Assembly: GCA_024234215.1 (NCBI GenBank)
Contig: JACKOQ010000001.1
Coordinates: forward strand, 806,001 to 870,000
Origin: Pseudomonadales bacterium
GTDB taxonomy: Bacteria > Pseudomonadota > Gammaproteobacteria > Pseudomonadales > UBA5862
Direction: 5' to 3'
Length of the DNA stretch: 64,000 bases
The notes under the pieces were generated by a model that saw only the letters and a list, made by a program, of their open reading frames with translations, searched no databases and had not been told where the DNA came from. Shown here piece after piece: positions 36,280 to 44,445 of the stretch. The first letter of the stretch is position 1. Each line of letters starts with the position of its first letter. Position numbers and translations under genes: made by a program.

Positions 36280-37059
36280 TCAGCGCCCCTGAAAGCGCGG
36301 TTCGCGCTTCTCGAGCAGCGCGGTGATGCCCTCCCTGGAATCTTCGGTCTCAAAGGTGCGTGACTGGCAGTGGGCCTCGAAATCGGCGGCCCGTTGCGGA
36401 TCCCAGGGGGCGTTCAGATAGAGCGACCGCTTCATCATCCGTACCGCGACCGGCGCACAGACGGCGATCTCACGGGCCAGCGCACGGGCGCGCGGCAGCA
36501 CCTGCTCGGCCTCGACGGCGGCATTGACCAGGCCGATCCGTTCGGCCTCGGCGCCATTGATCCGCCTGCCGGTGAAGAGCAGTTCCGCCGCGCGGGGCAG
36601 GCCGACGATTCTCGGCAGCATGTAGCTGATCGACATGCCCGAATGCAGGCCGAGCCGCGCAAAGTTGGCGCCATAGAGTGCATCGCGGTTGGCAATGCGC
36701 AGATCGCAGATCAGCGCGACCCCGAAGCCGCCGCCAATGGCGTGGCCATTGAGTGCGCCGATCACCGGCATCTTCAGTTCGGCAATCTGCAAAAAGGAGC
36801 GGTAGGTTGCCAGCAGCCGCTCATGTGGCAACTGCTGCTGCACCCGGTCGCCGCTGAAGTCGCCCCCAGCACAGAAACTGCTGCCGCGCCCGGTGATGAT
36901 CAGGCAGCGCACCTGGGCTTCGATCTCCAGCAGTCGTGCCATGGCATCAGCGAAACCGGCAATCAGATCGGGGGTCATGCTGTTGCGGTTGTCGGGGCGG
37001 TTCAGGGTGATCTCGGCCACCCCATCGTCGAAGGAAAACAGAACGGCGGCGGAATCCAT
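36280..37059 (-). CDS. Enoyl-CoA hydratase/isomerase family protein (crotonase)
   Basis: This 259-residue crotonase-fold protein has its start at MDSAAVLFSFDDGVAEITL; an open extension of 34 codons upstream is not family-like. Typical blocks are ITLNRPDNRNSM, the CoA/oxyanion loop SFCAGGDFSGD and ALNGHAIGGGFGVALICDLRIA. Compared with classical enoyl-CoA hydratase, the two catalytic glutamates are absent: the residue after GGG-x is Gly (GGGFG where GGGCE is expected), and the second site reads GANFARLGL where QPE is expected. So simple hydration of enoyl-CoA is unlikely. Isomerase or another crotonase reaction is possible. No other beta-oxidation gene is adjacent. Confidence 0.85.
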   Translation of the reverse strand: MDSAAVLFSFDDGVAEITLNRPDNRNSMTPDLIAGFADAMARLLEIEAQVRCLIITGRGSSFCAGGDFSGDRVQQQLPHERLLATYRSFLQIAELKMPVIGALNGHAIGGGFGVALICDLRIANRDALYGANFARLGLHSGMSISYMLPRIVGLPRAAELLFTGRRINGAEAERIGLVNAAVEAEQVLPRARALAREIAVCAPVAVRMMKRSLYLNAPWDPQRAADFEAHCQSRTFETEDSREGITALLEKREPRFQGR

Positions 37060-37224
37060 GGCGAATTCGATCTCCCTGTTTTTATGTTGTGAGCGATCCT
37101 GCCGGTCAGAATGCACAGTGGATCGGTGCCGGCCGTTGCAGAATAGCCCGATATCGAACAAATCGAAACCGGCCCACGGCCTGTCTCATCGCCACCACAT
37201 CTCTGCGGAATGACGACAGGGTTT

Positions 37225-37233
37225 GCTACAATC
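37225..37233 (+). promoter_or_regulatory. Candidate extended -10 promoter for rhlB
   Basis: TGC directly before TACAAT (37228-37233) makes an extended -10, followed by CGGCGC. Only a weak -35 is present. It lies 59 bases before the rhlB start. The same -10 plus GC-rich pattern occurs ahead of the tRNAs and mutL. Confidence 0.45.
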
Positions 37234-37292
37234 GGCGCACATTGCTTTTTTCTTTTCCGTTTGATCGCATCGAGCATCGACCTTTGACATCC

Positions 37293-38549
37293 ATGGCATC
37301 TCCCCCGGAATCATCCACCCAGCCCCCATCCTCGGCCGATGGTGCCGAAAAAACCCGGTTCAGCGAGTTCGAGCTGATTCCACCCCAACTGCTGCGTGCC
37401 ATCGATGAGGCGGGTTTTGAATACTGCACGCCGATTCAGGCGCAGTCGCTGATCCACACCCTGCATGGACTGGATGTGGCCGGTCAGGCCCAGACCGGCA
37501 CCGGCAAGACGGCGGCCTTTCTGATCACCATCTTTGCCGGGTTGATCAACCATCCGCTCGATGAAGAGCGCTACAGCGGCGAGCCGCGCGCACTGGTGTT
37601 GGCGCCGACGCGAGAGCTGGCGTTGCAGATTGCCAAGGATGCCGAGCAACTGGGCAGATACCTTGGACTTCGGACCGCCGCGCTGGTGGGTGGAATGGAT
37701 TACCAGCGACAGCGCGCTGCCCTGCAGCAGGGGCTGATCGATCTGGTGGTGGCCACCCCGGGACGGTTGATCGACTTCATCGAGAATCGGGAGATCTTTC
37801 TCGATCAGATCGAGATCCTGGTGCTCGATGAGGCCGACCGCATGCTCGACATGGGCTTTCTGCCGCAGATTCGCCGCGTCATCCGCCAGACGCCACGCAA
37901 GGAGCATCGCCAGACGCTGCTGTTCAGCGCCACCCTGAACGCCGACATCATGCAGCTTGCCGAGCAGTGGATGGTCGATGCCCGCTGGATCGAGGCCGTG
38001 CGCAGTCCGCAGAACGCGGGTGCGGTCAAGCAGGAGATCTACCTGCTGGCCGACCATCAGAAGAGCACCGTGCTGATCAACCTGCTGCACCGCTTTGCCG
38101 GGCAGCGCGTCATCGTCTTCGCCAACCGGCGTGACCGCACCCGCCATCTGGAGGAGAAGCTGGCACGCCACGGCCTGAAGGTGGGGATGCTGTCGGGCGA
38201 TGTGCCGCAGGTCAAGCGGCTGAAGACGCTCGAAGCCTTCCGGGCCGGCAAGCTCGACGTGATGGTGGCCACCGATGTGGCTGGACGCGGCATTCACATC
38301 GACGACATCGCGCTGGTCATCAACTACGATCTGCCCGAAGAGGCCGAGGACTACGTCCACCGCGTCGGCCGTACCGGACGGGCCGGCGCCACCGGCCACT
38401 CCATCAGCTTCGCCAGCGAGCATGACGCCTTCGAACTGCCCAAGATCGAACAGCTGCTTGGCCTGAAGATCGATGCACATCAGCCTGAAGAGGCCTTGCT
38501 GCAGCCAGTGCGGCCCCAGGCGCAGCGCAACCGGACCGCCACCGACTGA
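37293..38549 (+). CDS. rhlB: ATP-dependent RNA helicase RhlB
   Basis: This DEAD-box helicase unwinds RNA for the RNase E degradosome. The start at MASPPESSTQPPSS gives 418 residues; 68 open codons upstream look non-coding. Motifs in order are the Q-motif (GFEYCTPIQAQSL), motif I AQTGTGKT, Ia APTRELALQ, GG, TPGR, II VLDEADRMLDMGF, III FSAT, IV VIVFANRRDRT, V VATDVAGRGIHID and VI HRVGRTGRAG. The residues around motif V (GRGIHID) are typical of RhlB rather than RhlE or DeaD. The C-terminal tail is short with little of the basic RNA-binding extension. A GC-rich hairpin follows the stop. Confidence 0.9.
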   Translation: MASPPESSTQPPSSADGAEKTRFSEFELIPPQLLRAIDEAGFEYCTPIQAQSLIHTLHGLDVAGQAQTGTGKTAAFLITIFAGLINHPLDEERYSGEPRALVLAPTRELALQIAKDAEQLGRYLGLRTAALVGGMDYQRQRAALQQGLIDLVVATPGRLIDFIENREIFLDQIEILVLDEADRMLDMGFLPQIRRVIRQTPRKEHRQTLLFSATLNADIMQLAEQWMVDARWIEAVRSPQNAGAVKQEIYLLADHQKSTVLINLLHRFAGQRVIVFANRRDRTRHLEEKLARHGLKVGMLSGDVPQVKRLKTLEAFRAGKLDVMVATDVAGRGIHIDDIALVINYDLPEEAEDYVHRVGRTGRAGATGHSISFASEHDAFELPKIEQLLGLKIDAHQPEEALLQPVRPQAQRNRTATD

Positions 38550-38567
38550 TCGGGCGGGTTGGGCCAA

Positions 38568-38591
38568 GGGCCTGTGGCAGGCCACAGGCCC
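38568..38591. terminator. Stem-loop after rhlB, possible terminator
   Basis: GGGCCTGTGG (38568-38577) pairs perfectly with CCACAGGCCC (38582-38591) across a 4-base loop, 18 bases after the rhlB stop and 108 before wzm. No T-run follows, so it would be an atypical terminator or an mRNA 3' stabiliser that separates rhlB from the polysaccharide locus. Confidence 0.45.
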
Positions 38592-38699
38592 AACTGGCGC
38601 CCAGCGCGGTTTCACGCAACCGCAAGCAATTTTCGACTATTCTTGAAGTTGCTGCCGAATGGTCGGCACCGCTTTACGCATGGATTTCAAGCACGCGCT

Positions 38700-39518
38700 A
38701 TGCTCGCCATCGTCAAAAACCTCTACGACTACCGCGAATTGATGACCACGCTGGCGTGGAAGAACATCGCGCTGCGCTACAAGCAGGCCTATCTCGGCAT
38801 CGCCTGGGCGGTGCTGAAGCCGGTGACGCTGATGCTGATCTTCACGCTGGTCAGAAGCTTCGTCGGCATCGACAGCGGCAGCACTCCCTATCCGATCCTG
38901 GTGTTTGCCGCGCTGATTCCCTGGACCTTCTTTCAGGAGTCCGCCTCCGAAGGGGTCAACAGTGTCGTTGGCAATACCGTGCTGATCAGAAAGATCTACT
39001 TTCCGCGCGAGGTCTTTCCGATCATCGCCGTGCTCACCAAGCTGGTCGAATTGGGCATCAACCTCTGCATCCTGGCCGGGTTGATGCTCTGGTATCAGAT
39101 GACGCCGAGCATCCATCTGCTGTGGGCGCCGCTGATTATCTTCTATACCATGCTGGCCGCACTGACCATCGCCTTCGTCGGGGCTGCGATCAACGTCTAC
39201 TACCGGGATGTCGGTCAGGCATTGCCGGTGCTGCTCTCGCTGCTGATGTATGGCTCACCGGTGATCTATCCACTGCACCTGGTCAAGGAGAAGCTGCTGG
39301 TAGAGCGGGCCGCCGGCGACTGGTCCGACGCGTTCTACACCCTCTACACCCTCAACCCGCTCTCCGGCATCATCGATGCGTTTCAGAATGTCGTGCTGCG
39401 TGGGTTGCCACCGGATCTGGGCGCGATGACCCCCGGCGCCATCCTGGTCGTCCTGCTGCTGCCGCTGAGCTACCTTTACTTCAAGCGCGCCGAAAGCCAT
39501 TTCGCCGACGTGATCTGA
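38700..39518 (+). CDS. wzm: ABC-2 type polysaccharide exporter permease (Wzm)
   Basis: This 272-residue inner-membrane protein has six predicted membrane segments. It carries the polysaccharide-exporter permease pattern: MTTLAWKNIALRYKQAYLGIAWAVLKP near the N-terminus, described here in two parts (LAWKNIALRYKQ and LGIAWAVLKP); RKIYFPREVFPI, the coupling region; and LLMYGSPVIYPLHLV and YTLNPLSGIIDAFQ. With Wzt it moves an undecaprenyl-linked polysaccharide across the inner membrane. The start ATG 38700 (MLAIVKNLYDYREL) fits the family; the longer open frame upstream covers the hairpin. It is the first gene of the polysaccharide locus, 12 bases before wzt. Confidence 0.92.
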   Translation: MLAIVKNLYDYRELMTTLAWKNIALRYKQAYLGIAWAVLKPVTLMLIFTLVRSFVGIDSGSTPYPILVFAALIPWTFFQESASEGVNSVVGNTVLIRKIYFPREVFPIIAVLTKLVELGINLCILAGLMLWYQMTPSIHLLWAPLIIFYTMLAALTIAFVGAAINVYYRDVGQALPVLLSLLMYGSPVIYPLHLVKEKLLVERAAGDWSDAFYTLYTLNPLSGIIDAFQNVVLRGLPPDLGAMTPGAILVVLLLPLSYLYFKRAESHFADVI

Positions 39519-39530
39519 GCGCTCCTCCCT

Positions 39531-40796
39531 ATGCCAGCCATTGAAGTCAATCATCTCACCAAGGAGTTCCGTCTCGGCGCCGTCGAGGGGCTCAAGCAGA
39601 CCCTGCTCAACACCGGCGCACGCCTGATCGGCCGACCGGTGGCGGAGCGGCCACTGTTCAAGGCGCTGGATGACGTCAGCTTCTCGATCGAACAGGGTGA
39701 AGTGGTCGGCATCATCGGTCACAACGGCGCCGGCAAGTCCACGCTATTGAAAATGCTGGCGAAAATCAGCACACCCACCCATGGCGAGGTCAAGATCAAT
39801 GGGCGCATTGCGCCGCTGATCGAGGTGGGTGCCGGTTTCGTCCCCGACTTCACCGGTCGCGAGAATGTCTACCTCAATGGCGCGATCCTGGGCATGTCAA
39901 AACAGGAGATTGCGCAGAAGTTCGATGAGATCGTCGAATTTGCCGAGATCGAAGCCTTCATCGACACCCCGGTCAAGCGCTACAGCTCCGGCATGCAGGT
40001 CAAACTGGCCTTTGCCGTGGCCACCAGCATCGAATCCGAAATTCTGATCGTCGATGAGGTGCTGGCGGTGGGTGATCTGGCCTTCCAGCGCAAATGCTTC
40101 GACCGGATGGAAGAGCTGATCAAGAACCAGGGCAGAACGGTGCTGCTGGTCAGCCACAATATTCGTCAGGTCGAGCGGCTCTGTTCCCGGGTGATCCTGA
40201 TGGACCACGGCAGAGCGATCCATGATGGCGATCCGGAAGTTGCCTGCAACCTGTTCTATGAGCAAAACGACAGGAAGGTCAAGGAAGAAGCTGCCAGACG
40301 GGTCTCACGGGGTGGCGGCATGAGTTCGACCTTCTCCTCTGGAGAGCTCGAACTGCAGCGAGTGTCGATCACCAATGCCGACGGAGAAGAAACCGATGCG
40401 GTGGTCTACGGAGAAGCAGTCACGATCACGCTCTCATTCGCTGCAAAGAGTGTCATCGAAAATCTCGCGGTTGGTGTGGGTGTGCACACACCAGATCTTC
40501 TCTATATAGCCAATGATGACAGCAGTTCAAGTAAATTGGGTCCGCTCTCTGTGCCTGCTGGCTTGTTTCAGATCATTTATCGAATTGCTTGCTTTCCTTT
40601 GTACGCAGGGACATACGCGCTCAGAATCGGAGCTGCCACGGCCGATGCTGACCGACCGCTCTTTTATGGTGAAAATCTGTGCCATTTTCAGGTCGTGACA
40701 GGGGCATATAATCAGAGTCGGACGGTTGGGCAGGGATTTCTTTCTCTGGGTGGTGACTGGGCAGTTCTGCATGATTCTGAAGAGGCTTGCGCATGA
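39531..40796 (+). CDS. wzt: Polysaccharide ABC exporter ATPase with C-terminal substrate domain (Wzt)
   Basis: Residues 1-245 form the ABC ATPase: Walker A IGHNGAGKST (about 64-73), the IEVGAGFVPDFTGRENVYLNG segment typical of O-antigen exporters, signature YSSGMQVKLAF, Walker B LIVDEVLAVGD and H-loop VSHNIRQV. Residues about 275-410 form a Wzt C-terminal beta-sandwich (LELQRVSITNADG to NLCHFQVV), which in O8/O9a-type systems recognises the capped end of the glycan and decides export. By eye, codon use changes from GC-rich to clearly AT-richer at about 40.3 kb, close to the domain join, suggesting a recombination point. It is 12 bases from wzm. Confidence 0.92.
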   Translation: MPAIEVNHLTKEFRLGAVEGLKQTLLNTGARLIGRPVAERPLFKALDDVSFSIEQGEVVGIIGHNGAGKSTLLKMLAKISTPTHGEVKINGRIAPLIEVGAGFVPDFTGRENVYLNGAILGMSKQEIAQKFDEIVEFAEIEAFIDTPVKRYSSGMQVKLAFAVATSIESEILIVDEVLAVGDLAFQRKCFDRMEELIKNQGRTVLLVSHNIRQVERLCSRVILMDHGRAIHDGDPEVACNLFYEQNDRKVKEEAARRVSRGGGMSSTFSSGELELQRVSITNADGEETDAVVYGEAVTITLSFAAKSVIENLAVGVGVHTPDLLYIANDDSSSSKLGPLSVPAGLFQIIYRIACFPLYAGTYALRIGAATADADRPLFYGENLCHFQVVTGAYNQSRTVGQGFLSLGGDWAVLHDSEEACA

Positions 40797-40827
40797 AGTT
40801 GCAAGTCTTTGCAAGAGGATTTCTGGA

Positions 40828-41670
40828 ATGTCAAGTGAAGAATGTATGTCGCCGATGATCAGCTATGCGCAAAATTTCGAAGATGTCATGCTGCAGAGGG
40901 TTTTCAAAGGGCAGAGTAGCGGCTTCTATATCGACATCGGCGTTTGGGACGCAACGATCGATTCGGTGACGCGCCATTTCTACGATCAAGGTTGGCGCGG
41001 TATCAATGTTGAGCCGTTGCCAGATAATTATCGGAAAATTCTTGCCGAGAGACCGCGTGACATCAATCTGAACGTGGCCATTTCCAGTTGTCCTGGGTCA
41101 CTTGCATTTCATCATGTTCACAACACAGGGCTTTCCACCAGCAGAGATGACTATGCACGAATGCATGCGGAGAAGGGGTTTGAAGTCTCTGAGCTTGTTG
41201 TTCCGACCAAAACCTTGAAAGAAATCTGTGACGATCATGCGGTTGGGGTCGTCATTGATTTTCTCAAGATCGATGTTGAAGGCGCTGAAGTTGATGTAAT
41301 CAGAAGTGGAGATTGGCGGTTATATCGGCCCCGTGTGGTTCTTGTCGAATCAGTGATACCAAACTCACCTGTTGCATCATTCTCCGAATGGGAACCAGCG
41401 CTTTTGGAAAATGGCTATGTTTTTGTCTATTTTGATGGGCTTAATCGTTTTTATTTGCGTGAAGAGGATCTGCATTTTCGAGAGGCGTTTTATGCTCCGC
41501 CGAATGTGTTTGATGAGTTTGTCATTTTCCGGATTGAGGTTATGAAAAAAGAGATGTCAAGGTTGAGAGAGCGCTTGAATTCGGCAATGAAATCCATGGA
41601 TGAGAATGAAAAATTCAGAGGTTCTTTTTTCGGAAAAGTGGCTTACAAGGCATTCATGTTTTTTTCATGA
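40828..41670 (+). CDS. FkbM family methyltransferase
   Basis: The start at MSSEECMSPMISYAQNFED has AGAGGA eight bases upstream and gives 280 residues; earlier in-frame starts overlap wzt. The FkbM family is seen in ISYAQNFEDVMLQRVF, the SAM-binding loop FYIDIGVWDATIDSVT, INVEPLPDNYRKI, and the family motif FLKIDVEGAEVDVI followed by RPRVVLVESV. FkbM enzymes O-methylate sugars or polyketides; here methylation of the glycan, perhaps as a chain-terminating cap read by Wzt, is plausible but inferred. The C-terminal tail is helical and charged. Base composition is AT-richer than the locus ends. Confidence 0.85.
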   Translation: MSSEECMSPMISYAQNFEDVMLQRVFKGQSSGFYIDIGVWDATIDSVTRHFYDQGWRGINVEPLPDNYRKILAERPRDINLNVAISSCPGSLAFHHVHNTGLSTSRDDYARMHAEKGFEVSELVVPTKTLKEICDDHAVGVVIDFLKIDVEGAEVDVIRSGDWRLYRPRVVLVESVIPNSPVASFSEWEPALLENGYVFVYFDGLNRFYLREEDLHFREAFYAPPNVFDEFVIFRIEVMKKEMSRLRERLNSAMKSMDENEKFRGSFFGKVAYKAFMFFS

Positions 41671-41894
41671 TTTTTTTCTTGAAAATATCTGCCTGACAGG
41701 ATGCTTCAGAATATGGTTTGAGGAGGCATTGATTTAGTCGTCCCCGTAAAGGAGGGCATTCAGGCGATTGTTGTTGCTGGATTCTCGTCTTCGCATGAAT
41801 GGCGGGCAAGAGTCAATCAGTGTTTCCTTTTTTCAGTGGTTTATTAAAATAATTTTGGAGTGTAATTTTTTATGCGGGGGCTAGAAAGATTGCC
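41671..41894. other. AT-rich gap inside the polysaccharide locus
   Basis: This 224-base stretch has no supportable gene. It contains T-rich runs near 41674-41680 after the FkbM stop and a very AT-rich segment at 41841-41875 (TTTATTAAAATAATTTTGG region) that could hold a promoter for the wbsX gene starting at 41895. I see no insertion-sequence ends or tRNA. Confidence 0.4.
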
Positions 41895-43145
41895 GTGATC
41901 AGTGACATCAGAGCGATTGCCTTCTATTTACCGCAATACCATCCAGTAAAAGAGAATGACGAATGGTGGGGGAAGGGGTTCACTGAATGGACCAATACAG
42001 CCAAGGCAAGACCACTCTTTCCTGGTCATTATCAGCCGCATATTCCGGCTGATCTGGGTTTTTATGATCTTCGCTTATCGGAGGCTCGCCAGGCGCAGGC
42101 AGATTTAGCCAGAGAATATGGCATTCATGGCTTCTGCTACTACCACTACTGGTTCAATGGTCGTCGAATCCTGGAGCGGCCTTTCAATGAAGTGTTGCAA
42201 AGTGGCAGGCCGGATTTTCCTTTCTGTCTTTGCTGGGCCAATGAAAATTGGACTCGTGTATGGGATGGTGGAGAGCGCGATGTCCTGCTCGGACAGAATT
42301 ACAATCATGAAGATGATTTTCTGCATATTCAGAGCCTTATTCCCGCATTCCGTGATCCAAGATATATCCGAATCAATGGTCGACCGCTTTTCTTGGTATA
42401 TCGCACAGAATTGTTGCCTGATCCAGCGCGTACTGCTGAAATCTGGCGTGAAGTTGCGATCAAGGCCGGGGTCGGAGATCCATACCTGGTGCGTGTAGAA
42501 AGTTTTTCTCAAAACATTTCACCGGCGTCCATTGGATTTGATGCTGCCGTGGAGTTCGCGCCTGATGGGAATGACATGGGAGAGTGGATCTTTCACCATG
42601 GCGCTGCTGGCATTCTGAGTCGCATGGGGGTCATTCCACATGCCTACGCGGAGCAACGGATTGTCAGTTATCCGGCGCTCGCCAGAGGAATGGCATCTCG
42701 TCCTGTCGCTGAGTTCACGCGGTTTCGTTGCGTAACGCCGATGTGGGACAACAGCGCTCGTCGAAAGAAAAACGCACGGATCGTGATTGATTCCACTCCG
42801 GAGCTTTATGAAAGCTGGCTGAGAGTTATTTGCAATCAAACATCCAAGAGATTCAAAGGCGATGAAAGGGTTGTTTTCATCAACGCCTGGAATGAGTGGG
42901 CTGAAGGAAATCATTTGGAGCCTGACCTGAAATGGGGCCATGAGTATCTGAAGGCAACGCGACGTGCACTGACTGAGGCTGGCCAGACAGTTCATTTTTC
43001 TCCTGTCGAATCGAATGCGTCCACCACTCCTGATTTCTCTGAGTGGTTGAAGAGTGGGTATTGGAAATGGCGAGCCCGTCTTGGCAGGCGTTGGGTCAGG
43101 AAGAAGGAGCTTCTGCGTCTTCTGTTGTGGCGATGGCGCAGATGA
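41895..43145 (+). CDS. WbsX family glycan-synthesis protein, copy 1
   Basis: This 416-residue protein starts at GTG (MISDIRAIAFYLPQYHP). It matches the WbsX family (GH99-like fold), found in O-antigen and capsule loci and annotated as glycosyltransferase-like. Visible blocks are NDEWWGKGFTEWTN, LFPGHYQPHIPADLGFYD, REYGIHGFCYYHYWFNGRR, CLCWANENWTRVWDG, TPMWDNSARRKK and FINAWNEWAEGNHLEPD. The NEWAEG and WANENW motifs carry candidate acidic catalytic residues. The C-terminus is strongly basic (WRARLGRRWVRKKELLR), suggesting membrane contact. A close paralogue lies at 44446. Whether the protein transfers or trims sugars is not known. Confidence 0.82.
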   Translation: MISDIRAIAFYLPQYHPVKENDEWWGKGFTEWTNTAKARPLFPGHYQPHIPADLGFYDLRLSEARQAQADLAREYGIHGFCYYHYWFNGRRILERPFNEVLQSGRPDFPFCLCWANENWTRVWDGGERDVLLGQNYNHEDDFLHIQSLIPAFRDPRYIRINGRPLFLVYRTELLPDPARTAEIWREVAIKAGVGDPYLVRVESFSQNISPASIGFDAAVEFAPDGNDMGEWIFHHGAAGILSRMGVIPHAYAEQRIVSYPALARGMASRPVAEFTRFRCVTPMWDNSARRKKNARIVIDSTPELYESWLRVICNQTSKRFKGDERVVFINAWNEWAEGNHLEPDLKWGHEYLKATRRALTEAGQTVHFSPVESNASTTPDFSEWLKSGYWKWRARLGRRWVRKKELLRLLLWRWRR

Positions 43146-43188
43146 ATTTTTTTTGCAGGCTCCATTTTCGCTGCAAGGTGATTTATTC

Positions 43189-44397
43189 ATGAAATCCATC
43201 TCATTCGGCAGTCCAGTACATATTCTTTTTATTTCGCATGATGCTGCGTTGTTTGGAGCGCAGCGCATGTTGCTGGCCCTGCTGCAAGGGTTGGATCGGG
43301 TGCATTTTTCACCTTATCTGCTGGTGCCTGGAAAAGGAGATTTGGTCGATGCCGTACACGACCTGGGCATCCCCGTTTTTGAAAAGCATCTGGAACATTG
43401 GGCACCCTGTATCAACATGATGAAAGGCCGTGGTCGTTTGTCGTATCTCGCACATATGCTGCGTGGTCTTCGTGCGAGATCCTGGGCCATTGCGCGGTTG
43501 ATCGAGCGCCATGGCATTGATTTGATCTACACCAACACTGTCACTTGCATCGAAGGGGCGGTTGCGGCGCGAATGATGAAAAAACCCCATCTCTGGCATA
43601 TTCATGAGCCGGTCACGGGTAACAGCGAATTGCTGCCGGTGTTGCCGGTATCTTTCTACGCGCCCATCATCGCGCGGTTGTCGACCCATGTGGTGTTTCC
43701 TTCCCGTGCGGTGGCAGCAGATTATCCACGGTTGCGTGAGATGGCATCGATCGTCTACAACGGCATCAAATTGCCACCGAAACAGAATCGGATGCGGGCT
43801 CGCGATGAAGTTGCCCAGAGGTTGAAAGTCGATCCTTTGCAGCACTGGGTTGCCGTCGTGGGGGCCATCCAGCCACGCAAGGATCACCGTACATTTCTGG
43901 CGGCGGCGACGAATGTTCTGAAGTATCGAGATGATGTGCATTTCATCATTGTCGGGACTGGCGCAGAGCACTTGGTGCAGGCGTTGCGCAATCAGATCGA
44001 GACGCTGGCTCTGACGGGCAGGGTCACCTTGGCCGGGAGATGGGAGGGCGACATTGCCATTTTTCTTGCGGCAATCGATGTGTTGGTGATCTCTTCGGAA
44101 CAGGAGTCTTTTGGCTTGACCGCAATCGAGTCACTGGCGGTTGAAACTCCAGTGGTTGCGACGCGTTGCGGCGGACCCGCCGAGATCATTGAAGATGGTT
44201 CAGATGGGTTTCTCGTCGATGTCAAGGATCCACCGGCCATGGCGAATGCTGTGCTGAAGTTGCTTGCCGATCCAGCCATGCGGAGTGCGTTCGGCGAAGC
44301 TGGAAGGATTCGGGTGTCGATGCGCTTCACCGAGCGTCAGTATGTCCAAGGGATGCAGGATGCACTTCTGGAGTTGAGCAGGAGTAAAGATGTTTGA
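43189..44397 (+). CDS. Glycosyltransferase family 4 protein
   Basis: The start at MKSISFGSPVHILFISHDA has AAGGTGA upstream; the product is 402 residues. It has the GT-B fold of GT4 enzymes. The N-terminal domain has SHDAALFGAQRMLLALL, including the glycine-containing acceptor loop. The C-terminal nucleotide-sugar domain has VVGAIQPRKDH, FIIVGTG and the EX7E-type motif in EQESFGLTAIESLAVETPVVATRCGGPAEII. It is retaining, using an NDP- or GDP-sugar; the specific sugar is unknown. It is flanked by the two WbsX genes, in the AT-richer centre of the locus. Confidence 0.88.
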   Translation: MKSISFGSPVHILFISHDAALFGAQRMLLALLQGLDRVHFSPYLLVPGKGDLVDAVHDLGIPVFEKHLEHWAPCINMMKGRGRLSYLAHMLRGLRARSWAIARLIERHGIDLIYTNTVTCIEGAVAARMMKKPHLWHIHEPVTGNSELLPVLPVSFYAPIIARLSTHVVFPSRAVAADYPRLREMASIVYNGIKLPPKQNRMRARDEVAQRLKVDPLQHWVAVVGAIQPRKDHRTFLAAATNVLKYRDDVHFIIVGTGAEHLVQALRNQIETLALTGRVTLAGRWEGDIAIFLAAIDVLVISSEQESFGLTAIESLAVETPVVATRCGGPAEIIEDGSDGFLVDVKDPPAMANAVLKLLADPAMRSAFGEAGRIRVSMRFTERQYVQGMQDALLELSRSKDV

Positions 44398-44445
44398 TCA
44401 CGGGTTTTCGAAAAATCCGATTCGACTGCAAAGAGTTGGAGTTTC

